This document shows, in pieces, positions 1 through 9,000 of a DNA stretch of 60,187 nt. The stretch's first letter is position 1; each line of letters opens with the position of its first letter. The position numbers and the translations under genes are program-made. The notes beneath the pieces were generated by a model. That model was not told the origin of the DNA and did not search any database. It saw only the letters and a program-made list of their open reading frames with translations. The DNA is from Deltaproteobacteria bacterium (GTDB lineage Bacteria; Myxococcota_C; UBA6777), in contig PCBK01000147.1 of the NCBI GenBank assembly GCA_002731275.1, positions 1 through 60,187 of the forward strand. The letters are read 5' to 3'.

Positions 1-1050
1 CCATTGAAGCTTGCTGTGCTGTTTCTTGGTGTTGCGTGCGTGCATTCTCACATTGTCTCTCCGCCCGGTAAAAAGGGCGGCCCCATTGAAGCCAATGTGA
101 TTCTTCTGGGTGTTGAGCATTGCCTGGAGCGCCTCTCCGCCCGGTAAAAAGGGCGGCCCCATTGAAGCACCATGTCAATGTGGGGGTTTTGCATGATGAG
201 GAACTTGGACCTCTCCGCCCGGTAAAAAGGGCGGCCCCATTGAAGCCACAGTGTCCACATAGCCAACCGCTTTGATCGTGCCTGGAATCACCAACAAGAA
301 CAGCTCTCCGCCCCGTAAAAAGGGCGGCCCCATTGAAGCTGTCAGACACGGGAACCTGCTCGTAACGAGCCTTTCGGAGCTCTCCGCCCGGTAAAAAGGG
401 CGGCCCCATTGAAGCCATTATTTCGGGTGCATACATCTCCAACCCATCAGCTAGTAGCCTCTCCGCCCCGTAAAAAGGGCGGCCCCATTGAAGCGTGGGT
501 CGTTCTGTGTTGTCGTGTCGAGTGCGCTGACTTTGAACTCTCCGCCCCGTAAAAAGGGCGGCCCCATTGAAGCTCACCGTCGGTGAAAGCACCATCGACG
601 TTGTACATGTACACTCTCCGCCCCGTAAAAAGGGCGGCCCCATTGAAGCTCAAGTGTTTCCGGATCTATCGACGAAAAAATCGGCTCTTTGCTCTCCGCC
701 CCGTAAAAAGGGCGGCCCCATTGAAGCCTTTTTCTTCGGGGTGGACGTCGGTTGTAGCCAGTGACCACAACGGTTATCTCTCTCCGTCCGGTAAAAAGGG
801 CGGCCCCATTGAAGCTCATGATACCACCTCATCAGATAGGGCGAGCTGGCCGGTGGTTTTGTTGATAAGACTCTCCGCCCGGTAAAAAGGGCGGCCCCAT
901 TGAAGCGCCAGGTTGGACACCGCCGTGAAACAAAACAGCTTCTCTCCGCCCGGTAAAAAGGGCGGCCCCATTGAAGCCGCACGAAGTCGCGCTCGATGTT
1001 CTCGACATTCAGCCCTCTCCGCCCGGTAAAAAGGGCGGCCCCATTGAAGC
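1..1050 (+). CRISPR. CRISPR array, distal portion (13 full repeats + 1 partial)
   Basis: A 36-bp repeat (begins CTCTCCGCCC, ends CCCCATTGAAGC) occurs at 57, 133, 211, 304, 380, 459, 538, 614, 692, 780, 871, 942 and 1015; bases 1-10 are the last 10 bp of another copy. Spacers are 46, 40, 42, 57, 40, 43, 43, 40, 42, 52, 55, 35 and 37 bp and differ from one another. Inside the repeat CCGCCC and GGGCGG (repeat positions 5-10 and 19-24) form a hairpin, followed by an 8-nt ATTGAAGC end like the 5' handle of type I/III crRNAs. That orientation means transcription rightward, with leader and any cas genes left of the window. Two alleles exist: G or C at repeat position 11; the copy at 780 has T at position 8, which still pairs as G-U. 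No cas gene follows. Subtype cannot be assigned. Confidence 0.96.
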
Positions 1051-1146
1051 CCAAAAGAAAAGTGCAAAATGCCAACTCACACCGATCTCTCTATGTGAGA
1101 AGTTTCTCAATTTCCAAACAAGAGATATCCAAAGAGGAGATGTGTG

Positions 1147-2313
1147 ATGTTCAATATTCGTATGTGGCGTTTGGTGTTGTATGTCACTGTTCTGGTATCG
1201 TTTTCTTCTTCTGTGGTGGAGGCCAAGGTATCGAAGGACTCCTGCTGTACAAAGTCCACAGCTCACCCAACGACGAAACCATCGCCATCTTCTGCTCCTC
1301 ATACAACAGGACGTGTACGATGGCGCTCTTTGAAGGGCATGTCCATATCCACGATCGCACGTGGTGAGAAGGGTGCCCTCTGGTTGGGGACATCCTCTGG
1401 AACAATCGTGAAGATCGATGAGACTGGGAAGCGTGTGTGGTCTTCTCGTATGGCTGGTCCACTGACAGGTCTGTACAGGCATCCTTTGACTGGGGATATG
1501 TTGGTGAGTCTGCGCTTTGGTATGCTTCGTAGTGTCGGAAAAAAGGGACAGAAGAAGTGGAACGTTCGTTTGATGGAGGCGTTGACAAGCTCACCTGTAT
1601 GTACACAAAAGGGGGTGTGTTACGTTGGAGGCCATGACATGATGCTTCGGGCATTTGATGCGAAGGGCAAGGTCTTGTGGGAGAAGACCTTGATGGGGAA
1701 GATCGTCGCGTCCTCTACCCTCTCGACACAGGGGCACGTATACACACCTGTCGTTTCGGGGTTTGTGTATGCTCATCAGAGCGTGAACAAGGGAAAGAAG
1801 TCGACGACAAAAGGAGCGTGGGGGAGGCGCGTGTGTCGACGTATCACTGGCGCAGTGGAGGTTCGCTCTGATGGCTATGTGTGGGTTCCATGTGCGAGCG
1901 CGATTGGCAAGAAGTCCGGCAGTATTGTCGCGTTGGATGCTGTTGGTAAGCCTCGCTGGTCCTTCTTTGCCAAAGGGGCGATCTTGTCGAAGCCTATAGA
2001 AGGGGAAAAAAAGAGCCTCTACACGGTAGATGATCGGGGATATCTGTACAAAGTCTCTTCAAAGGGGGTGATGCTCTGGAAAAAAGCTCTCGGGGCAGCG
2101 CTCTCATTTGTTGTACGTGACCCCAAAGGGAACGTGTATGTTGGTGATGCGCGTCACAGAGTGCATTCATTTACAGCGACCGGAAAGCGTCGGTGGAGAG
2201 TGCTTTTGGAAGGATATGTGACCGCTCCGCCTCTGTTTGTACCTGGTACGAACAAGCGCAAGGGTACACTCTATATTGCTACAAGCAAGGGACTTTACGC
2301 CCTCCATCCATAG
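1147..2313 (+). CDS. exported PQQ-like beta-propeller protein
   Basis: 388 residues. An N-terminal signal peptide (hydrophobic stretch LVLYVTVLVSF, cleavage probably after VVEA) is followed by a Ser/Thr/Pro linker and then repeated blades of the type 'G.L.A.D..GK..W', as in PQQ-like/outer-membrane BamB-like propellers (for example KVLWEKTL, KPRWSFFA, MLWKKAL, RRWRVLL). No catalytic residues are evident, so a binding or scaffolding role outside the cytoplasm is the most that can be inferred. The ATG at 1147 is preferred over the GTG at 1144 because GAGGAG lies about 7 nt upstream. It starts 96 bp past the last CRISPR repeat and converges on the lipoprotein gene downstream. The mature protein is very basic. 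An ordinary cytoplasmic quinoprotein dehydrogenase is unlikely, as no dehydrogenase signature is present. Confidence 0.8.
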   Translation: MFNIRMWRLVLYVTVLVSFSSSVVEAKVSKDSCCTKSTAHPTTKPSPSSAPHTTGRVRWRSLKGMSISTIARGEKGALWLGTSSGTIVKIDETGKRVWSSRMAGPLTGLYRHPLTGDMLVSLRFGMLRSVGKKGQKKWNVRLMEALTSSPVCTQKGVCYVGGHDMMLRAFDAKGKVLWEKTLMGKIVASSTLSTQGHVYTPVVSGFVYAHQSVNKGKKSTTKGAWGRRVCRRITGAVEVRSDGYVWVPCASAIGKKSGSIVALDAVGKPRWSFFAKGAILSKPIEGEKKSLYTVDDRGYLYKVSSKGVMLWKKALGAALSFVVRDPKGNVYVGDARHRVHSFTATGKRRWRVLLEGYVTAPPLFVPGTNKRKGTLYIATSKGLYALHP

Positions 2314-2362
2314 TGTCTGTGGTTTGTCGAGGGGAGGAGCCATGGGGAGTGAAAGAGGAGCT

Positions 2363-2824
2363 CTATGGGGAGCATGTGCCTGCTCGGAGGCACGCAGTGT
2401 CGATCGGTTGAGGTTTCTTCCAGCAATGGTTTTCAACACTGCAAAAGGGGAGCGCCTTGTAGGTCTCACAATCTTCTTGTCCCTTACAAGTCGGGATACA
2501 CAACCCCTCTCCACCTGAATGAATGTCACACATCCATTTTGTCGGACACTCTGTGTGTGCTGTACATGGCCTCGTACAGATCAACGCTCCTGCCCCAGAA
2601 GGTTCGATACAACGGCCTGACTGACACTCTACGGAGTTGGTACACTCTGCGCCCCAAGGCAACCCTGTGGGGACATCTGGAGCTTGATCCACCGTGGAGG
2701 CGTCTGTTTTGGGGGCTTCGATGTGGGTTGTTTGGGCGTTCGCGCCTTCCTCTGGAAGACCACATCCTACGAGGACAAACAATGACACGAACATGAGAAA
2801 GATGAGCGGTGATGTGAGTTTCAT
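2363..2824 (-). CDS. small Cys-rich lipoprotein (Dickkopf-like repeats)
   Basis: 153 residues from the ATG at 2824, which is preceded by GGAGG at 6 nt; a longer frame begins upstream but lacks such a site. The signal peptide ends in the lipobox LVGC, so the mature protein should be lipid-anchored. After a Thr/Asp/Pro-rich linker come paired cysteines in the pattern C..S.EC.SGRC and C....DC, resembling the Dickkopf-type Cys-rich modules common in Myxococcota surface proteins. No enzyme motif is visible. It lies downstream of the FG-GAP propeller gene on the same strand, separated by a strong hairpin, so it may be transcribed separately. Function unknown. Confidence 0.72.
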   Translation of the reverse strand: MKLTSPLIFLMFVSLFVLVGCGLPEEGANAQTTHIEAPKTDASTVDQAPDVPTGLPWGAECTNSVECQSGRCIEPSGAGALICTRPCTAHTECPTKWMCDIHSGGEGLCIPTCKGQEDCETYKALPFCSVENHCWKKPQPIDTACLRAGTCSP

Positions 2825-2843
2825 ATCGAGCCTCCAAGAGCCG

Positions 2844-2872
2844 AGGAGCCAGCCCGTCACGGGCTGGCTCCT
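2844..2872 (-). terminator. 12-bp perfect hairpin between two minus-strand genes
   Basis: AGGAGCCAGCCC and its exact reverse complement flank a 5-nt loop. It lies 6 bp beyond the end of the propeller gene and just upstream of the lipoprotein start. There is no clear T-run on either side, so it may be a factor-dependent terminator or an mRNA-stabilising structure rather than a classical intrinsic terminator. Confidence 0.5.
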
Positions 2873-2878
2873 TGTGCC

Positions 2879-4480
2879 CTATGACCGGGGACGAGAGGGA
2901 CGCAAGAGACCTACGAGCAAGAATCCCAACCAAAGCAGCGAGTAAGGTGTCGGTGTGTGGTCCGTCTGTGTACTACAACCGAGCGATGTATTCGGTGTTT
3001 GCTGTGTGGGGTCTGTGCCTGTCTTTGTGTTCTCAACAGGTGTGGTTTGTTTGGGTGTAGGGGTCGCGTTAGAGGTGGGTTGAAGCTGTGCTGGTTTGTA
3101 GACATTTGCGAGGGAGCCCGATTGTTGCGCGCTACCTCTGAATGTCACGCCACCACCGAATCGTTTGGGATCGCCGAGGCGGAGGTCTTCGAAGATCTTG
3201 AGTTGTTTGTTATGTGTGGCAAACAAGATGTCTGCGCGACCGTTGTTGTCGAGGTCTGTGACGGCTGGTGTGGCGTACACGAGTTGCTTGCTGTGGACGG
3301 GGTAGCCGATGGTTGTGATGCCCCATTTTTGGAAGACATATACACTCCCGGCCTGTGTGACGACGACGAGTTCTTTGTGGGCGTCTGTTGTGATGTCTGC
3401 GGCGACTGGGGAAGCTGTGACTGCGCCATCGACTTTTCTCGGCCAGCCGGGGAGGTGTTTTCCTTGTGTGTTGATGCCGTAGACGAAACCCTTCTGTGTA
3501 CCGACGAACAGGTCGAGTTTTCCGTCTCTGTTGAGATCGGCCCAGGTGGGGGTGGCGATGACCTGTCCACGGACCATTTGTGGGAAGCCTTCTTTGATTT
3601 GAGCATTGGGCGTGAACAGGAAGATCTTTCCTTTTGCAGTCGCGACGACCAACTCACCTTGTCCATCGCCATCAAAATCCCCAAGACTTGGAGAGGCGAA
3701 GACAGGTTCTTTGAGTTGATGTGGGAAGGCTGGCAGTGAGTCACCATTTGCGTGAAAGACGTGGATCGCGCCTTTGTTACTGATCGCGACGATCTCGCGT
3801 CCATTACTTGCGCGTCCATCGAGTTCACCGACGGCTGGGGAGGGGACATAGATGGACTCTGTGATGGGGAGTGTGGGGCCGAGATCCTTGGGGAATCCCT
3901 TTCTCATATCCCCATCGCGTTCGAGGACGACGAGTTTGCTATTTTGGGTCGTGAAGATGACTTCGTTTTGTTTGTCTCCGTCGAGGTCTGCGAGGATAAT
4001 AGCGCCACGGATCTCACCAGGGATCTCTGTGCGTCGGACCTCTTTTCCTGAAGTAGAGAGGACGTGCAGATAACACTTTCTTTTGCCTTGTTCGGCGTCA
4101 CAAGAGGCGATGAGCAGCTCGACTTTGTCGTCTCCGTCGAGATCGCCGATTGTGGGGATGGCGCGACCAACACGCGCTGAGAAGGACCAATCCATCGTCT
4201 TACTGTAGACATGGATGCCTGTCTCCGATTCACTGGTGATGATCTCTGGAAGACCGTCTCCGTCGAGGTGGGCTGTGAGCATCGCGCCAAGAACGGGGGA
4301 TTGTAGGGTGACATTCTGCTTTTGTTTTGGAGTGACTTTGCGTTTGTATTGGGCGGTCAGGACCGGGTACAACTGTTTGGTGACGTACTGTTTTTGTGGC
4401 ATCAACTGCGCAAAGGGTGTGGACGCAAAGGTGACGAGTGAGACGATGAATGTGCCGATTGTGAGTGTGTAACGAAGCAT
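2879..4480 (-). CDS. exported FG-GAP/VCBS propeller protein with MYXO-CTERM-like tail
   Basis: 533 residues from the ATG at 4480 (GGAG about 8 nt upstream; an earlier in-frame ATG at 4522 has no good site). A signal peptide ending around TPFAQ is followed by repeated 'DLDGD' segments (DLDGDDKVELL, DLDGDKQNEV, DFDGDGQGEL, DLNRDGKLDL, DLDNNGRADI), the calcium-binding loops of FG-GAP/VCBS repeats in integrin-like beta-propellers. The C-terminus has a Thr/Pro/Gln-rich linker, one Cys (SLGCS), a hydrophobic helix (LLWLGFLLVGLL) and an Arg tail: the layout of MYXO-CTERM surface-sorting signals. A role in surface adhesion or ligand binding is inferred; no catalytic domain is seen. Confidence 0.82.
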   Translation of the reverse strand: MLRYTLTIGTFIVSLVTFASTPFAQLMPQKQYVTKQLYPVLTAQYKRKVTPKQKQNVTLQSPVLGAMLTAHLDGDGLPEIITSESETGIHVYSKTMDWSFSARVGRAIPTIGDLDGDDKVELLIASCDAEQGKRKCYLHVLSTSGKEVRRTEIPGEIRGAIILADLDGDKQNEVIFTTQNSKLVVLERDGDMRKGFPKDLGPTLPITESIYVPSPAVGELDGRASNGREIVAISNKGAIHVFHANGDSLPAFPHQLKEPVFASPSLGDFDGDGQGELVVATAKGKIFLFTPNAQIKEGFPQMVRGQVIATPTWADLNRDGKLDLFVGTQKGFVYGINTQGKHLPGWPRKVDGAVTASPVAADITTDAHKELVVVTQAGSVYVFQKWGITTIGYPVHSKQLVYATPAVTDLDNNGRADILFATHNKQLKIFEDLRLGDPKRFGGGVTFRGSAQQSGSLANVYKPAQLQPTSNATPTPKQTTPVENTKTGTDPTQQTPNTSLGCSTQTDHTPTPYSLLWLGFLLVGLLRPSRPRS

Positions 4481-4531
4481 TGTATTTTCTCCTGTATCGA
4501 GTGTGTGTTGTGTTGGGTACATGAGCGCAGA

Positions 4532-7033
4532 TCATTCAGAGGGTCTGTTGGACCATCTGCTCCATACTCTGCTGCTTCGTTTTTTACGGTGCCATGAGCT
4601 ACTCGAAGACAACTCATTGGGGGACGTGATCGTGAATGAGTGCCACAATGGGCTCGACTCAATGGGCCACTGCCAGTAATCAGATTGTTGGTAGGGGGTG
4701 ATGACTGTAAAGGGCATTGTCGTACCGGAGACTTGTGTACTTGTCCCTGTAAACTTTTCGCTGCTGTAAAGTGCCGTTGTGACGGTCTCTGAACACACAC
4801 CACAGAAGGCGTTTGTGTGGATCTCAGGGCTTCCTGTGAGGTAGGGGATCGTGATGTAGGCGTCAAAGAGCGATTGGTGAAGGCCGAGGAGAGGGTTACT
4901 CGTAGGCGTCGCCAGATCGACTGTTAGGACAGTGTACTTCCCGCTACTATGAGAACCTGCTGCGCCTGATGTGTTCGACGCAAAGGGGTAGGTTCCAGAG
5001 CCTGCTGGGGGAAGGGCGTCTTTTGTGTCGCTGAAAATAGTCACAGTAACGGGTCCCGAGCCGCTGCTGTTTGTGTCTGTCGAGCTGCCGGCAGCTCTGG
5101 AGGTCTTTGAGGACAGCGTGATGGTTGAACCGCCAACGAGGTTGGGGATACGCACATGGAAGGAGTGTGTATAAGAAGATCCTCTCGCGAGTGCTTCGAT
5201 GTAGAGTTTGATCTGTGTGACGTATTCGACGTTGCTGATGGTTGTGGTTTGGACCTGACTCTTGATATGGACGACAAAGTCGTTGTAATCCCAGTCGTTG
5301 TTTGCCGAGCCGATCGCGTCTTCGTATCCGATGATGATGTTTCTCGTCTTGGGGACGCAGTTTGTGAGAATCTGTGTCACACTGCTGTACCCGGACTGTG
5401 CGCCACTTTGGTCTTGTGCTTTGACGCGGTAGTAGTAGGTATTCCCGTGGACAACGCCTTCATCGATGTAGGGTGATGTCGTGATGAGTGAGCCGCTGAG
5501 GGGGACGTAGGAGCCGGCGGTGCCTGTTGTACTGCGTTCGAGAATGTAGCCAGCGATGTCGTATTGTCCGTTGGCATCGGAGGCGAGGAAGGAGACTTTG
5601 TTTTGACAGCTGTCGACCACGGCAGAGAGGGTTGGTGTGTCAGGTGCTTGGTTGGTGGTGTTGACCTGGATGTCGATGTCTTTTTGTGAGATGTCGCCGC
5701 CACTGTCTGTTGCGTTGACACGGAGTTTGTATATACCTGGGGTGATAGCGGAGGTGGGGGAGCAGCTGATACTGTAAAGTGTGAGACCTGTGGGTGTCGA
5801 TGTACACCACGCGGGGAGGTTGAGCAGGCTGGAGGCGGTGATCGTCCCACCATCAGGATCCGCGATCGAGACCGTGAAGGCAAAGGTCGTGTCCTGTGAA
5901 CCAACACGTGTGCCGGCAGGTGTGATCGTAGGTGGTTGTCCTTGTGAGACGGAGAGGGTGATGATCTTTTCACCGGTCATTTTTTGTGTGGGGTGGTTGT
6001 CCTTGGCGATGAACTTCACTGTGTGCACACCGACGTCTGCGTTTGTGGGGATCCAGCACCACTGCCACGTTTTTGGGTGACTTTGGAGTCCTCCTGGAGG
6101 GGCTGTTGCGTTGGCGAGCTGTGGTGCGACTGTGAAGATAAGTTTGTCACCTGCGTTGAAGTCCGAGCCTGTGACATCGATACAGATCTGTTGACCTGTA
6201 AGGAGAGAGTGGTTGATGTTGGTCTCTGAGAGCGTGACGACAGGGGCCTGGTTGCTACAAGTGGAGTGGACGATCAGAAGGATATCCATGTCACCATGTG
6301 CGCCCTGTGCGTCTTCGACATGGGTTTCGACGACCCACATACCTGCTTTGGGGCTGGGCCATGTGATGGTCCCAAGCTGGTCGATCGTCATCTGGCTGGT
6401 GACGCTGGGGTCTCGTGTGTTGGGTGTATACTGTAATGTATAGGTGAGCGCGTGACTTTCGGGATCTGTGACGTTCATATTGATCTGCCAGGGGACACCC
6501 TGGCAGGTCTCGAAGTAGATCGGGGAGTTGATACTTGGTCCCTGATTGGTCGTCGTGTTAGAGAGTTCGACGTCGGCTTCCAGGTGCCATGAGGTGTTGT
6601 AGGTCCCGACTGCACCTGAAATCCAGCAACAGGATGTCCAGTAAGCGGTCTTGGTCCCTGCGGTTGAGTAGGTGTGTGTGATCACCGTTTTATACGAGAT
6701 GACCCCTGCGCCACCGAGTGAGGCTTCTGGGTCTTCGATGGTTGTGTAGGATTCGATGGAGACAGATTGCCCATCGCCGAAGTTGAGCGTCCCAAGGCTC
6801 GCGCCTGCTGTACTTGCGAGCATCCCTGTTCGATCCGTCGTGTCGTTAAAGAAGTAACCCCGACGAAAGCTCGTCGTCATCGTGAATGTGACCTTCTTAC
6901 TGTTATTCGCATCGATCTTATACGTCAAGATACCGCCGCGATAGTGGGAGGCTGACGCCATCCCCATCGAACCGAACATCAATACGAAGCCGATCACCCA
7001 ACATAACCAATTACCTGCACTGCTTTTTCTCAT
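4532..7033 (-). CDS. large exported protein with Ig-like, fibronectin III and LruC/DUF4842-like domains
   Basis: 833 residues; start chosen for GAGGAAGAG just upstream. A signal peptide (to about MASA) is followed by an N-terminal region beginning SHYRGG, then cadherin/Ig-like repeats (for example ITWPSPKAGMWVVETHVEDAQG, given in part) at roughly 160-460. A fibronectin type III-like unit at about 465-560 has YILERS and NTYYYRVKAQD. A region from about 565 has the DWDYNDFV motif typical of LruC/DUF4842-type surface domains. Overall this looks like an extracellular adhesin or matrix protein. The extreme C-terminus is Ser/Arg-rich without a clear anchor. It is followed 51 bp later by the FG-GAP protein on the same strand, suggesting co-expression of two surface proteins. 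The exact ligand is unknown. Confidence 0.78.
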   Translation of the reverse strand: MRKSSAGNWLCWVIGFVLMFGSMGMASASHYRGGILTYKIDANNSKKVTFTMTTSFRRGYFFNDTTDRTGMLASTAGASLGTLNFGDGQSVSIESYTTIEDPEASLGGAGVISYKTVITHTYSTAGTKTAYWTSCCWISGAVGTYNTSWHLEADVELSNTTTNQGPSINSPIYFETCQGVPWQINMNVTDPESHALTYTLQYTPNTRDPSVTSQMTIDQLGTITWPSPKAGMWVVETHVEDAQGAHGDMDILLIVHSTCSNQAPVVTLSETNINHSLLTGQQICIDVTGSDFNAGDKLIFTVAPQLANATAPPGGLQSHPKTWQWCWIPTNADVGVHTVKFIAKDNHPTQKMTGEKIITLSVSQGQPPTITPAGTRVGSQDTTFAFTVSIADPDGGTITASSLLNLPAWCTSTPTGLTLYSISCSPTSAITPGIYKLRVNATDSGGDISQKDIDIQVNTTNQAPDTPTLSAVVDSCQNKVSFLASDANGQYDIAGYILERSTTGTAGSYVPLSGSLITTSPYIDEGVVHGNTYYYRVKAQDQSGAQSGYSSVTQILTNCVPKTRNIIIGYEDAIGSANNDWDYNDFVVHIKSQVQTTTISNVEYVTQIKLYIEALARGSSYTHSFHVRIPNLVGGSTITLSSKTSRAAGSSTDTNSSGSGPVTVTIFSDTKDALPPAGSGTYPFASNTSGAAGSHSSGKYTVLTVDLATPTSNPLLGLHQSLFDAYITIPYLTGSPEIHTNAFCGVCSETVTTALYSSEKFTGTSTQVSGTTMPFTVITPYQQSDYWQWPIESSPLWHSFTITSPNELSSSSSWHRKKRSSRVWSRWSNRPSE

Positions 7034-7103
7034 GTTCTCTTCCTCATGTGTTTTTCTGGTCGCGTCCGCTTGAGGTCATTGGTGACTCCTTTGTTCGATA
7101 AAT

Positions 7104-7137
7104 GACTCATGGTCATGATCAAAATGACCCATGAGTC
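7104..7137. promoter_or_regulatory. imperfect inverted repeat in a 299-bp intergenic region
   Basis: GACTCATGGTCAT and ATGACCCATGAGTC pair with a single bulged base around a 7-nt loop. It lies between the caspase gene end and the start of the Ig/FN3 protein gene on the minus strand. It could be a terminator without a long T-run or an operator. The rest of 7034-7332 is A/T- and G-rich sequence in which nothing else is recognised. Confidence 0.4.
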
Positions 7138-7332
7138 CGAAGGGAATCACCGCCCAACTCCTTACTGAGAGCTTCTTTTATCAAGAAGCGTGCCAAAGGT
7201 GTATGGAAGGTATAAATCATGAGATATATAAATGAAGAGATGCTTTGGTGAGGAGGGGAGGGTCAACATGGGGCGTGGATTCTTTGGGGGGGTGCAGGTT
7301 ACTGCAAGAAAAAAAGTATACAGGAAAAAAGC

Positions 7333-8985
7333 CTAATAGGTCCCGAGGGTAGTGGTGGGGTTTGTGATGGGTGGAGGAGAGAACACTGGTTTCTTGGTTG
7401 GGTGTTGTTTGTTCGCGAGCTTGTAAGAGCGTGGATGATTGGAGGTGAGTGTGTTAGCTTCTTTGAAGATGCGTTTGTTGTGTATGTCTATTGCTTTTTT
7501 GAGTGACTCTGAATATTGATACATGAAAACACCTCCCAACAAGGACGTGCCTATCGAGGCACCCATTATCCCCATTCCTGCGATAAATGTAGGCTCAGGA
7601 AACCGACCTGGGTTGCCTTGGGAGAGGGGAAGAACGGCGACACAAAAACCCAACGCAATAAGAACACCCGAACCGATAAAACTCCCAGTAACCACACGCA
7701 GTTTCCACATATTTTCGCTGATTTTCTTGTGGGATGTGGTTCCTCTTTGGAAGAGTTTCTCAGGATCCAAAGGATTGTGTTTGGTGTTGTTTTTGTATAA
7801 CGAAATTCCGCCAAAGCTGCTAAACTTGGGGGAGATTATATTTCTTCTTACAAAGTCCACCTTATCTACTGTTTGTATCCCTTTGGTCTCGAAGCGATGC
7901 CACTTGAATTGCTTTCTCGCGTGTTTGGTGAGTGTCAGCCTTTGGTGCTTTTTGAGTTCGATAGGTGTTCCGTAAGTGGTTGTGCCTTGTCGCCAGTGGA
8001 GCATGTATCGCCCTGGACGTAAAGCGAGCTGTAAACTCGTCCCTCGTACTTTTTTGAACTCCGCGAAGAGCGAACGCTCCTTGGCATCCCAGATAAAGAA
8101 TTGCCCTTCTAGGGCGGAGGTTACATGGAGGTGTGATTGGGAGTTGTTGAGGGAGGCGAGGACAAAGCTACCTTGACCTGACAGCTTCTTCAAAAATCTC
8201 GCTCTTTGAGGACCGTGGGAAGAGAAGATCGTACGTTTGAGTGATCTGGCGTAGGCGTATTGATACGTCTCTTCTAACGTGACGAGCCCGTTCTTATCGT
8301 CGTCTGCGGCGCCTCTCATGCCAGATGCCAGATAGTGTGTGAAGATCCCGCCGCGTAGTTTTTTATCTTCATGGGCATTTTCTTGTGGTCCTGCTGCGGT
8401 GATGATGACTTCGCCTTTGGCCGCTGTCGAGAGCTGAATAAAGGGAACATGGAACTCTTTTTTCTGACGTCGAAGTCCTTTCATCTTGGTTAACGCGCCA
8501 GACTCACATGCGTCAAAGATCCCAAGCCTTAAATGGGCACCTGTTGAGCGAAAGAGTTGATGGAGGCGTGTAAAAGACAGCGATGTCTTGCCCATGAGCA
8601 GATGTTCATCCTTTGCGTGACCGGAGTAGTAAACAAACAAAATGGCTTTGCGTGTTGGTCGCTGTGCATGCCATGTTTGGATGTGTTTACGAATATCTTT
8701 CATGGCTTTGATGACATCTTGTGCCTTTTGATTGAGGAGCAACCACGTGTGCCGTTTCTGAAAACCCGAGACCTGGACGAGTACATCGCGTATCTTTCTC
8801 GCGTCGGCTTCAGCCCATTGAAGAGGTTTGCCGCGACCTCCTGCACTATTATTTCCTATAAGCAACGCATACCGACGAATGGTCGAAGGTCTGTCTTTTT
8901 TGGTGCTGGACCACCCTGTTGTGGGGATGGCAATGCAAAAGAGTGCAAGAAGACCCACTTGTGCGAAGATATGTTTGTGTAACAT
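7333..8985 (-). CDS. caspase-family (peptidase C14, metacaspase-like) protein with C-terminal membrane segments
   Basis: 550 residues. An N-terminal hydrophobic segment (5-22) is followed by a caspase p20-like domain: RRYALLIGNN opening strand (38-46), catalytic His in YYSGHA (His123) and catalytic Cys in DACESGA (Cys160). Both dyad residues are present, so it should be an active cysteine peptidase cleaving after basic or acidic residues; the specificity is not predictable here. The middle region (about 290-400) has no recognised family. Two hydrophobic helices near residues 460-510 suggest membrane attachment. It lies 15 bp after the anti-sigma gene and is the last gene of the sigma/anti-sigma/caspase operon, so its expression is probably controlled by that ECF sigma factor. 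Target and trigger are unknown. Confidence 0.88.
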   Translation of the reverse strand: MLHKHIFAQVGLLALFCIAIPTTGWSSTKKDRPSTIRRYALLIGNNSAGGRGKPLQWAEADARKIRDVLVQVSGFQKRHTWLLLNQKAQDVIKAMKDIRKHIQTWHAQRPTRKAILFVYYSGHAKDEHLLMGKTSLSFTRLHQLFRSTGAHLRLGIFDACESGALTKMKGLRRQKKEFHVPFIQLSTAAKGEVIITAAGPQENAHEDKKLRGGIFTHYLASGMRGAADDDKNGLVTLEETYQYAYARSLKRTIFSSHGPQRARFLKKLSGQGSFVLASLNNSQSHLHVTSALEGQFFIWDAKERSLFAEFKKVRGTSLQLALRPGRYMLHWRQGTTTYGTPIELKKHQRLTLTKHARKQFKWHRFETKGIQTVDKVDFVRRNIISPKFSSFGGISLYKNNTKHNPLDPEKLFQRGTTSHKKISENMWKLRVVTGSFIGSGVLIALGFCVAVLPLSQGNPGRFPEPTFIAGMGIMGASIGTSLLGGVFMYQYSESLKKAIDIHNKRIFKEANTLTSNHPRSYKLANKQHPTKKPVFSPPPITNPTTTLGTY

Positions 8986-9000
8986 GTCAGATTCCCCTTT

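Noticed and set aside
1-1050. Assigning the CRISPR subtype from the repeat
   Set aside because: Hairpin and ATTGAAGC end fit type I or III, but without cas genes a subtype would be a guess.
48-1075. Several overlapping open frames on both strands through the first kilobase
   Set aside because: They are translations of the CRISPR repeats and spacers; each contains the same repeat-derived peptide.
7104-7137. Calling the inverted repeat an intrinsic terminator
   Set aside because: It has a bulge and lacks a T-run; kept as an unassigned regulatory element.
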